From Muribaculaceae bacterium (GTDB taxonomy: Bacteria; Bacteroidota; Bacteroidia; Bacteroidales; Muribaculaceae): a stretch of DNA of 12,948 nucleotides. The stretch is from contig JAEDNZ010000040.1 of the NCBI GenBank assembly GCA_016302215.1, forward strand, positions 1 to 12,948. Direction: 5' to 3'. Below, in pieces: positions 1 through 5,890 of this stretch. The translations under genes and the position numbers were made by a program. The notes under the pieces were generated by a model that had not been told where the DNA came from, did no database searches, and was given only the letters and a program-made list of their open reading frames with translations. Position 1 is the first letter of the stretch, and each line of letters starts with the position of its first letter.

Positions 1-200
1 TCATTTGTCACAGTGATGTCAAAGTTGTCGTAGTAGGCCTGTGACAGTATCACTGAATAGCTTACCAGCACCTTGGCGGGCTTGGGAGTGGGGTCGTCAG
101 GGTCATCTTCGCCATCACCGCAGGCGGTGAACGACAGGGCGAGGGCGAGGCCACACATCATGGCCATTGCTCTGTAGAGCTTACTTCCTGTAAGTTTCAT
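1..200 (-). CDS. Lipoprotein of unknown function, N-terminal part (cut by window edge)
   Basis: Reading leftward from the ATG at 200, 66 codons stay open to the window edge with no stop, so this is the 5' part of a longer gene. The protein starts MKLTGSKLYRAMAMM, has a hydrophobic stretch (about residues 16-24) and a lipobox SFTAC with the lipid cysteine at residue 27. It continues with a very acidic, proline-rich linker (GDGEDDPDDPTPKP). Acidic residues just after the cysteine resemble the export signal that sends Bacteroidetes lipoproteins to the cell surface, so a surface location is plausible. The visible mature part (VLVSYSVILSQAYYDNFD) resembles the start of a beta-rich domain but is not recognised. 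It lies downstream of frdB on the same strand, 177 bases away, with an inverted repeat between, so it is probably not part of the frd operon. No TAnnTTTG promoter was seen upstream. Confidence 0.75.
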   Translation of the reverse strand, partial: MKLTGSKLYRAMAMMCGLALALSFTACGDGEDDPDDPTPKPAKVLVSYSVILSQAYYDNFDITVTN

Positions 201-278
201 AATAGTGTGTTAGGTTTTTTCGGGGTATGTTAATTAAAAATGTATCGTGATATCGGCTCTCGGCGAAGCCGAAAGGTG

Positions 279-329
279 ACAAGAGACTGTGTCGCCGATA
301 GTCATTAGCATCGAGACACAGTCTCTTGT
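279..329 (-). repeat. 15-bp inverted repeat downstream of frdB, possible transcript end or RNA stabiliser
   Basis: ACAAGAGACTGTGTC (279-293) is the exact reverse complement of 315-329, separated by 21 bases. It begins 49 bases past the frdB stop. Neither side carries a T-tract, so it is not a canonical intrinsic terminator. A second small hairpin (TCGGC GAA GCCGA, 260-272) follows in the direction of frd transcription and is followed by an AT-rich run about 15 bases later. Ending or 3' protection of the frd transcript is the simplest reading. Confidence 0.5.
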
Positions 330-377
330 GAGAGAATTTTGCAGCTTAGTGCCGCGTGGGTGCAAGCCCGGGTGGGC

Positions 378-1133
378 TTACTCAGCGCACTTAGCTTTGA
401 TGAACTCGCGGTTGAGGCGAGCGATGTTGCTCAGAGGTATGTTCTTAGGGCACTCAGCGGCGCAAGCACCGGTGTTGGTGCAGTTGCCGAAGCCGAGCTC
501 GTCCATCTTCTTGACCATGGCGCGGGCACGACGAGCACGCTCCACCTGGCCCTGAGGCAAGAGGGCAAACTGGCTCACCTTGGCTGAGACAAAGAGCATA
601 GCAGAGCCGTTCTTGCATGCAGCTACGCAGGCGCCACAGCCGATGCAGGTGGCAGAGTCCATCGCCATATCGGCAATCTCCTTAGAGATGGGGGTGTCAT
701 TGGCATCCGGAGCACCGCCGCAGTTGAACGACACGTAACCGCCGGCCTGCTGTATCTGGTCAAAGGCGTTGCGGTTGACCATCAGGTCGCGTATCACGGG
801 GAAGGCGGCAGAGCGCCACGGCTCGATGGTGATGGTGTCGCCATCGTGGAACTTGCGCATGTGCAGCTGGCAGGTGGTGATGCCTTGCACGGGGCCGTGG
901 GGGTGACCGTTGATATAGAGCGAGCACATACCGCAGATGCCTTCGCGGCAGTCGTTGTCAAAGACAACCGGCTCTTCGCCTTGCTCTACGAGGCGCTGGT
1001 TGAGCATATCGAGCATTTCGAGGAAGCTGCTGCCCGTAGAGACATTATCGAGATGATAGTTGACGAACTGTCCTTTCTCTTTGGGACCACGTTGACGCCA
1101 AATTTTGAGATTTACGCTGATTGTTGTTTCCAT
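378..1133 (-). CDS. frdB: Fumarate reductase / succinate dehydrogenase iron-sulfur subunit
   Basis: This 251-residue electron-transfer subunit passes electrons between the flavin of FrdA and the haems of FrdC on the cytoplasmic face of the membrane. All cluster ligands are visible. The [2Fe-2S] ligands are C62, C67, C70 (CREGICGMC) and C88. The [4Fe-4S] ligands are C163, C166, C169 (CIGCGAC) and C228. The [3Fe-4S] ligands are C173, C218 and C224. Spacing and length fit the SdhB/FrdB family. It is the last gene of frdCAB: its ATG lies 17 bases after the frdA stop, with no promoter between, so it is co-transcribed. In Bacteroides this complex works as a menaquinol:fumarate reductase that makes succinate. 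The direction is inferred from the lineage, since the sequence alone cannot separate it from succinate dehydrogenase. Confidence 0.97.
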   Translation of the reverse strand: METTISVNLKIWRQRGPKEKGQFVNYHLDNVSTGSSFLEMLDMLNQRLVEQGEEPVVFDNDCREGICGMCSLYINGHPHGPVQGITTCQLHMRKFHDGDTITIEPWRSAAFPVIRDLMVNRNAFDQIQQAGGYVSFNCGGAPDANDTPISKEIADMAMDSATCIGCGACVAACKNGSAMLFVSAKVSQFALLPQGQVERARRARAMVKKMDELGFGNCTNTGACAAECPKNIPLSNIARLNREFIKAKCAE

Positions 1134-1150
1134 TGTTGCTTCAGAAGAGA

Positions 1151-3178
1151 TTAGGACTTATAGTTGCGGGTTTGTACTTTGATGGCCTCATATTTGAGCG
1201 GCTCCTTGATGAGGATAGGCTTCTGGCCTTCGCCGGTGTACTTCCAGCAGCTCACATACATATATTCATCATCGCGACGAGCGGCTTCGCCATCGGCGGT
1301 CTGATATTCTTCGCGGAAGTGAGCGCCGCATGACTCATTGCGGTTGAGGGCGTCGATAGCCATCATCTTGGCAATGACGAGGAAGTCTTCGAGGCGCAGG
1401 GCCTTCTCCAGCTCGGTATTGAGGTCGTCGGCCTTGCCCACGATGCGCAGGTCAGAGTAGAACTCTTTGCGCACCTCCTCTATCTCATCGATAGCCTTGA
1501 CGAGGCTCTGCAGGGTGCGACCCATACCTACGAGGTTCCACATCACATGTCCCAGGCGCTTGTGTATCTCATCGGGGCTCTTGGTGCCGTTGATGCTCAT
1601 GAGCTTCTCGATGCGCTCGCGCACGGCCTTCTCGGCGGCGTCAAACTCAGGCGCGTCGGTAGTGAAGCGCGGCACCTTGATTTGGTCGCTGAGGTAGTTT
1701 TGCATAGTGTAGGGGAGCACGAAGTAACCGTCAGCGAGGCCCTGCATCAGAGCGGAAGCACCGAGGCGGTTAGCGCCGTGGTCTGAGAAGTTACACTCGC
1801 CGATGGCAAAGAGACCCTTGACCGAGGTCTGCAGCTCGTAGTCAACCCAGATGCCGCCCATGGTGTAGTGTGAAGCGGGGAATATCATCATCGGGGTCTC
1901 GTAGGGGTTGTCATCAGAGATCATCTGATACATATCAAAGAGGTTGCCGTAGCGGTCACGCACCACGTCGGCGCCCAGACGCTCTATGGCATACTTGAAG
2001 TCGAGATACACGGCATTGCCGGTGCCTACGCCGTAGCCGGCATCGCAGCGCTCCTTGGCGGCGCGAGAGGCGATGTCGCGGGGGCAGAGGTTACCGAAGG
2101 CGGGGTAGCGGCGCTCCAGATAGAAGTCGCGGTCTTCGTCGGGGATATCGGTAGGCTTCTTCTTGCCGGCGCGGATAGCCTCGGCGTCTTCTTTCTTCTT
2201 GGGCACCCAGATGCGGCCGTCGTTGCGGAGCGACTCGCTCATGAGGGTGAGTTTGGACTGGTCTTCGCCGTGCACGGGGATACACGTGGGGTGGATTTGC
2301 GTGAAGCAGAGGTTGGCCAGATAAGCGCCCTTCTTGAATGCCTGCACTGCAGCCGAGCCGTTGCAGCCCATAGCGTTGGTTGAGAGGAAGAAAGCGCGGC
2401 CATAACCGCCGGTGGCGAGCACCACAGCGTGGGCGGCATAGCGCTCAATCTCGCCGGTGACGAGGTTGCGCACGATGATACCGCGAGCGCGGCCGTCGAT
2501 GATTACGATGTCGAGCATCTCACGACGGTTGAACGACTTGACCTGACCTTTCTGTATCTGACGGTTGAGCGAGGCATAAGCGCCGAGCAGCAGCTGCTGA
2601 CCGGTCTGGCCCTTGGCGTAGAAGGTGCGGCTCACCTGAGCGCCGCCGAATGAGCGGTTGGCGAGCAGGCCACCGTATTCGCGAGCGAAGGGCACACCTT
2701 GCTGCACACATTGGTCAATGATATTGTTTGACACCTCGGCGAGGCGATACACGTTGGCCTCACGCGAGCGGAAGTCACCGCCCTTGACGGTGTCGTAGAA
2801 CAGGCGATACACCGAATCGCCGTCGTTCTGATAGTTCTTGGCGGCGTTGATACCGCCCTGAGCGGCGATAGAGTGAGCGCGACGGGGGCTATCCTGTATG
2901 CAGAAGTTGAGCACATTGAAGCCCATTTCGCCGAGGGTCGAGGCGGCAGAGGAGCCGGCGAGACCCGTGCCCACCACGATGATGTCGAGGTGGCGTTTGT
3001 TGGCCGGGTTGACGAGTTTCTGATGAGCCTTATAGTTGGTCCACTTTTCTGCTACCGGGCCTTCGGGGATTTTTGAGTCGATGGTGTACTCGGGGAGCTT
3101 GCACGATTCGACATCGGCATAGTCCTTCATAATCGGCGTTGAGTCGATCATGCCTTCTATGTTTTTATTCGTTGGCAT
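1151..3178 (-). CDS. frdA: Fumarate reductase / succinate dehydrogenase flavoprotein subunit
   Basis: This 675-residue catalytic subunit interconverts fumarate and succinate at a covalently bound FAD. The Rossmann motif GTGLAGSSAAS starts at residue 70. The FAD-linking histidine is H102 in AHSIAAQGG. Active-site residues expected from the family are H296 (QIHPT), R367 (CPRDIASR), H437 (SHYTMGG) and R471 (GANRLGASAL). The C-terminal helical domain, with its many charged residues, is complete. The start used, ATG at 3178, lies 16 bases after the frdC stop. It gives about 30 residues before the segment IDSKIPEGPVAEKWTNYKAH, which from memory is close to the N-terminus of Bacteroides homologues. 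A start at residue 17 (ATG at 3130) is therefore possible, but neither site has a clear Shine-Dalgarno sequence. It is the middle gene of frdCAB. Confidence 0.97.
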   Translation of the reverse strand: MPTNKNIEGMIDSTPIMKDYADVESCKLPEYTIDSKIPEGPVAEKWTNYKAHQKLVNPANKRHLDIIVVGTGLAGSSAASTLGEMGFNVLNFCIQDSPRRAHSIAAQGGINAAKNYQNDGDSVYRLFYDTVKGGDFRSREANVYRLAEVSNNIIDQCVQQGVPFAREYGGLLANRSFGGAQVSRTFYAKGQTGQQLLLGAYASLNRQIQKGQVKSFNRREMLDIVIIDGRARGIIVRNLVTGEIERYAAHAVVLATGGYGRAFFLSTNAMGCNGSAAVQAFKKGAYLANLCFTQIHPTCIPVHGEDQSKLTLMSESLRNDGRIWVPKKKEDAEAIRAGKKKPTDIPDEDRDFYLERRYPAFGNLCPRDIASRAAKERCDAGYGVGTGNAVYLDFKYAIERLGADVVRDRYGNLFDMYQMISDDNPYETPMMIFPASHYTMGGIWVDYELQTSVKGLFAIGECNFSDHGANRLGASALMQGLADGYFVLPYTMQNYLSDQIKVPRFTTDAPEFDAAEKAVRERIEKLMSINGTKSPDEIHKRLGHVMWNLVGMGRTLQSLVKAIDEIEEVRKEFYSDLRIVGKADDLNTELEKALRLEDFLVIAKMMAIDALNRNESCGAHFREEYQTADGEAARRDDEYMYVSCWKYTGEGQKPILIKEPLKYEAIKVQTRNYKS

Positions 3179-3194
3179 ATCTTTGGGCTATTGA

Positions 3195-4229
3195 TTATTC
3201 GTTGTTGGTATTGCGGTTTTGCATCATTTTGGCATAAGCCATAGCTTGCTCTATCTGAGCCTTGAACTGGTGCATGCTCTGCAGCTGGGGAGCTACAGCG
3301 TTGGGGCACTGCACCTTGACGCAGCTGTCAATGAGAGCGGCATCGCGCACGAAGGCATCGCCGTGAGCGTTGAGGAACTCGTTTTGCACGCGTTGCACCT
3401 CTATCATATTCTGCTGGTCAACGTCGGCAAACGCCCTATTGGCCTCGGCCTGGAAATCCTTAATCAAAGCCTCGGCGCGGTCGCCCCAATATTCGGCATA
3501 TTGCTGCTGCAGCTGCGGGGCGGTCACATAATATTTCTCAGAAGCGCGCCAGGTGAAGACGCCTACCTGTGCCACAAAGAGCAGGATCACGATGGTGGTC
3601 CACCAGTTGCCGATTTTGTGCAGGCGAGGTATCCATGTGGTGTTGCTCCAACCGATGGTGTGCAGCATTGACCAGAAGCCGTGAGTCATGTGGAACCACA
3701 GAGCCACAAAGCCGATGATGTAGATTACCGGAGTGTACCACTGCGAGAAGGCTAACTGCAAGAACAGGGTGCCGAAGGCCGGAGCGGCTGCGGCGCCCTC
3801 CACGGTGGGCAGAGAGGCGATGTCATGCGACACCAGCTCCTGAAGCTGCATCTTGCTCCAGAACTGAATCAAGTGCACGCCCATAAATGCTACGACCACG
3901 ATGCCCAGCACGAGCATATTTTTTGATGACCACTCTACCTGCGGCGGACGCGATGTCACGGCATAGCGGTCAGCGCCGCGAGCCGCACGGTTTTGCACGG
4001 TGAGCCACACGGCATAAAGAATGTGAATGAGAAACAGCGCTGCCAGACCCATAGAGGCAACGAGTGCATACCAGTTGGCTCCGAGGAACTCACAGATAGC
4101 ATTGTATGCCTCAGGCCAGATGATAGCCACTGAGTTCATCAACACGTGAAAAGTTACGAATAGGACGAGACACACGCCGGTAATAGCCATTACCAGCTTA
4201 CGCCCTATAGATGAGCTTGTTAACCACAT
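3195..4229 (-). CDS. frdC: Fumarate reductase / succinate dehydrogenase cytochrome b subunit with long C-terminal extension
   Basis: This is the membrane anchor of the complex, a dihaem cytochrome b558-type protein that exchanges electrons with menaquinone. Five membrane segments can be drawn at about residues 11-34, 54-78, 103-125, 165-187 and 207-227. Likely haem-ligand histidines are H28 (TFHVLMN), H69, H119 and H180 (or H183) in WFHMTHGFWS. The family normally ends soon after the fifth segment, at roughly 200-235 residues, but this protein has 344. Residues about 230-344 form a hydrophilic, Q/A/E-rich, probably helical tail with a Cys pair (DSCVKVQCP, C303 and C308). If the N-terminus is cytoplasmic, as in Bacillus b558, the tail lies in the periplasm. 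The reading frame is clean to the stop, with no sign of a frameshift. It is the first gene of the operon, with a promoter about 95 bases upstream. Confidence 0.94.
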   Translation of the reverse strand: MWLTSSSIGRKLVMAITGVCLVLFVTFHVLMNSVAIIWPEAYNAICEFLGANWYALVASMGLAALFLIHILYAVWLTVQNRAARGADRYAVTSRPPQVEWSSKNMLVLGIVVVAFMGVHLIQFWSKMQLQELVSHDIASLPTVEGAAAAPAFGTLFLQLAFSQWYTPVIYIIGFVALWFHMTHGFWSMLHTIGWSNTTWIPRLHKIGNWWTTIVILLFVAQVGVFTWRASEKYYVTAPQLQQQYAEYWGDRAEALIKDFQAEANRAFADVDQQNMIEVQRVQNEFLNAHGDAFVRDAALIDSCVKVQCPNAVAPQLQSMHQFKAQIEQAMAYAKMMQNRNTNNE

Positions 4230-4323
4230 AAGATGATTGTTTTTAATTGAGTTATATGAAATTGTTTTGTTTTTTAGGCTTAGTAAATTGATAACGTCAA
4301 CCGCTACGGGTCACAATTTTGTG

Positions 4324-4354
4324 CAAATTTAGGCAAAAAAACCATTGTGAGCAA
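4324..4354 (-). promoter_or_regulatory. Predicted promoter of frdCAB
   Basis: Read on the minus strand, a -33 TTG (4354-4352) is followed after 20 bases by TAAATTTG (4331-4324), matching the Bacteroidetes -7 consensus TAnnTTTG. Transcription would start near 4318 and leave a 5' leader of roughly 90 bases before the frdC ATG. It is the only such match in the 100 bases upstream of frdC. Confidence 0.6.
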
Positions 4355-4448
4355 GCTATTTCGGCAAATTTTTGTAAGCCCACACCACCCTTTTGGGCGG
4401 ATAACGGCGGATTGCAGGCCAAGGCGCCCTCATGCGATGCTCGACACA

Positions 4449-4470
4449 CAGCGTGCAGCACCACACGCTG
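4449..4470. promoter_or_regulatory. Inverted repeat in the divergent control region, possible operator
   Basis: CAGCGTG (4449-4455) and CACGCTG (4464-4470) are exact reverse complements with an 8-base spacer. The site lies between the leftward frd promoter and the rightward promoter at 4488-4519, about 95 bases upstream of the first. It could be an operator for either promoter. No regulator can be named, and a 7-bp arm can occur by chance in this GC-rich patch. Confidence 0.25.
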
Positions 4471-4487
4471 CGATTTAGCCCCATCAA

Positions 4488-4519
4488 TTTGGCTTATAAG
4501 GCTGAAATTGCTATATTTG
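4488..4519 (+). promoter_or_regulatory. Predicted promoter of a very small transcription unit
   Basis: TTTG (4488-4491), 20 bases, then TATATTTG (4512-4519) is a full match to the Bacteroidetes promoter consensus. The start would be near 4525. The only genes it can serve before the terminator at 4717-4749 are the short ORFs at 4559-4603 and 4600-4701. Confidence 0.6.
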
Positions 4520-4599
4520 CCATCTCTATCAATCACAGCCCGTCAACACTCCATAATTATGCGCTCAAATCAGCCATCACGGCTGATACTGACACGTTT

Positions 4600-4701
4600 A
4601 TGAGCATTTACACCCGGCTCGAAGCCGACGGCTGCTCTGACTACACCGACCTTTACCTCAAGGCCATCGCCCGGTATCTCAGCCCCAACGCCCGCCATTG
4701 A
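4600..4701 (+). CDS. Possible 33-residue small protein, or an sRNA transcript
   Basis: The ORF begins MSIYTRLEADGCSDYTDLYL and ends in SPNARH, with G/C-rich third positions like the neighbouring genes. It is soluble, with no membrane segment. The frame is open upstream to an ATG at 4432, but that lies before the predicted transcription start (about 4525), leaving ATG 4600 as the only in-frame ATG on the transcript. A 14-codon ORF (4559-4603, MRSNQPSRLILTRL) overlaps it as ATGA, so translation could be coupled. A promoter (4488-4519) and terminator (4717-4749) bracket it exactly, supporting a transcribed unit of about 225 bases. I do not recognise the family. The transcript could equally be a non-coding small RNA. 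Confidence 0.4.
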   Translation: MSIYTRLEADGCSDYTDLYLKAIARYLSPNARH

Positions 4702-4716
4702 CGCCCGAGATGAGCC

Positions 4717-4749
4717 GCGCAGCGCCCGGCGCTCGCGCCGTAAATTTTT
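4717..4749 (+). terminator. Intrinsic terminator of the small transcription unit
   Basis: GCGCAGCG (4717-4724) pairs with CGCT and GCGC (4730-4738, one bulged C) around the loop CCCGG. T5 follows at 4745-4749, after a short spacer. The T-tract sits just before the -33 element of the next promoter, so it separates the two units. Confidence 0.5.
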
Positions 4750-4752
4750 GAT

Positions 4753-4783
4753 TTTGTAATATTGGGGATATTTGTTATCTTTG
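4753..4783 (+). promoter_or_regulatory. Predicted promoter of the structured RNA / leader
   Basis: TTTG (4753-4756), 19 bases, then TATCTTTG (4776-4783) is a complete match to the Bacteroidetes consensus. Transcription would start about 4788-4790. The next credible start codon is 358 bases further on, so the promoter drives either a non-coding RNA or an unusually long 5' leader. Confidence 0.7.
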
Positions 4784-4788
4784 CAATT

Positions 4789-5100
4789 GTAATCCTCGAT
4801 GCCTCTCTCAGGCATTGCGGCTTGCAAAAAATATATAAGTAAGCGTTTACTCAACGCTCCTTCTTGACGGTTAGAAACTTCGCAACTTTCAGAATTAGTC
4901 AGGAATGAGGCAGACGGTAGATGCCACATCGGATATGTATATTACGTCAGCACTCACCGGCCCGGGGAGGCTGCAGTGCTACGGTGTCGTATCGGCATAT
5001 TCGGCGTGAGGCTTCTGCATGTTTGCTCGTTCAACTAATTCGGGCAATGCGAAGGCCTCTAACCGTGGGACGAGCAACGGTACGGCTCTCACGCTTTTTC
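4789..5100 (+). ncRNA. Candidate structured RNA, unidentified (stand-alone ncRNA or switching 5' leader)
   Basis: After a strong promoter, about 310 bases carry no convincing gene but dense base pairing. Two 5' hairpins come first: 4797-4817 (6 perfect pairs extended by two more, loop CTCTC) and 4842-4858 (6 bp, loop TACTC). Positions 4867-5066 then fold into one long rod with nested, nearly in-register helices: 4867-4875/5058-5066 (9 bp), 4878-4884/5048-5054 (7), 4892-4899/5034-5041 (8), 4903-4909/5026-5032 (7), 4917-4929/5006-5018 (11 bp, two mismatches), 4930-4938/4995-5003 (9), 4943-4946/4988-4991 (4) and 4949-4954/4975-4980 (6). Several G-U pairs argue for an RNA fold rather than a DNA palindrome. 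A competing fold pairs 5004-5010 with 5088-5094 and 5023-5030 with 5070-5077, followed by T5 (5095-5099). No tmRNA, RNase P or SRP signature was seen. A 6S-like rod RNA is possible but unproven. Confidence 0.6.
5004..5099 (+). terminator. Terminator-like alternative hairpin at the 3' end of the structured RNA
   Basis: GCGTGAG (5004-5010) pairs perfectly with CTCACGC (5088-5094), extended by two pairs past a bulged T. Inside it TTGCTCGT (5023-5030) pairs perfectly with ACGAGCAA (5070-5077) in nearly the same register. TTTTT follows at once (5095-5099). The 39-base apical loop is large for an intrinsic terminator. The 5' strands are the same bases used in the long rod, so the two folds exclude each other. 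Confidence 0.4.
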
Positions 5101-5147
5101 ATTGTTAAATCGCCAACGAGGTGAGCCCGAGGCACTACACTTGTGTT

Positions 5148-5822
5148 ATGAGACAAATCATATTATTTTTGTCCATCGTTTGTCTTGGCTTGCTTCCGGC
5201 GGAGGCGGCCAAGAAGATGACTATCAATGTCATCCCCGAGACCGCCAATATCTATATTGACGGCCAGCTTGTCAACACCGGATCCTACCAGGTGAAGTTT
5301 GACAAGGATACTGACTTCTATGTGGTGAAAGTAGAGGCGCCGGGCTATATCACCCGCACTTACAGGCTCCTCAAGTCTGACCCCAAAAAGACCGTGCTTT
5401 ACATCCTGCCCGAAGATGAGGCGATGCTCGCCTCGATAGGCAGCGACGACGGCGTGGACATCGCCAACAAATGGTTTGACGTAACTTGCCGCAAGGGCAT
5501 CTCAGAAGACCAAATCTGGAAACGCCTCATGAGCGTGTGCACCAACTACTTTGACAATATCGAGGTGCGCGACAAGGCTGCCGGATGGATTAAGTCTTCG
5601 TGGAGACGATCCATATTCAAGCATCAAATAGTAAGGACCCGCATCGAGGTGAGAATAAGCTTCACTGACGAGGACGCACTGTCATATCGCGTCAGGATTG
5701 CCGTGCAAATCACGGACAACGATTGCCGCGGCGACAACTGCTTCAAATCATATGACCGCGTGCTCCGCACTTTCGAGCCTATGATCCAAGAGCTCCAGAC
5801 CTCTGTGGGCGGCGGCGAGTGA
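5148..5822 (+). CDS. Exported PEGA-domain protein
   Basis: The 224-residue protein has a signal peptide (MRQIILFLSIVCLGLLPAEA, cleavage near AEA|AKK). A PEGA-type domain follows at about residues 24-85, with INVIPETANIYIDG, the conserved turn VEAPGYITRTY and beta-strand alternation. PEGA domains occur in surface-layer and envelope proteins and usually mediate binding rather than catalysis. Residues 100-224 form a second, unrecognised domain with alternating strands (TRIEVRISF, YRVRIAVQI) and four cysteines (C114, C131, C193, C198), which could form disulfides in the periplasm. The ATG at 5148 is preferred over the in-frame GTG at 5121, because the signal peptide starts there. No promoter is visible between the structured RNA and this gene, so it may depend on read-through from the promoter at 4753-4783. 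Function is unknown. Confidence 0.85.
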   Translation: MRQIILFLSIVCLGLLPAEAAKKMTINVIPETANIYIDGQLVNTGSYQVKFDKDTDFYVVKVEAPGYITRTYRLLKSDPKKTVLYILPEDEAMLASIGSDDGVDIANKWFDVTCRKGISEDQIWKRLMSVCTNYFDNIEVRDKAAGWIKSSWRRSIFKHQIVRTRIEVRISFTDEDALSYRVRIAVQITDNDCRGDNCFKSYDRVLRTFEPMIQELQTSVGGGE

Positions 5823-5890
5823 CAATCACAATCGTCACCACACCACTAAATTTTACCAATATCCCTAACTTTTGATACCTACAAAAACCA

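Noticed and set aside
4570..4929. 119-codon minus-strand frame across the small unit, its terminator and the RNA promoter.
   Set aside because: It runs opposite two promoters and a terminator, changes composition along its length and has no motif.
4867..5066. The long inverted repeat as a miniature transposable element.
   Set aside because: No flanking target duplication or clear terminal ends were seen, the arms contain mismatches and G-T pairs throughout, and a promoter sits in the right place for an RNA gene.
4789..5100. Assignment of the structured RNA to tmRNA, RNase P RNA or SRP RNA.
   Set aside because: There is no tag-peptide reading frame or tRNA-like ends, no conserved RNase P core segments, and no SRP GGAAGG/AGCA-type loop. 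6S-like RNA stays open because it is defined mainly by its rod shape.
4921..5124. 67-codon rightward ORF (MPHRICILRQHSPARGG...) and a 34-codon ORF at 4905-5009 in another frame, both across the structured RNA.
   Set aside because: The compositions (many Arg, Ser, Leu, no domain or signal) look like chance translations, and the bases are fully explained by the long-range pairing. A conserved short peptide cannot be excluded without homologues.
5866..5874. TAACTTTTG before the second exported-protein gene as a promoter.
   Set aside because: It has one base too many between TA and TTTG, and no TTTG lies 19-20 bases upstream.
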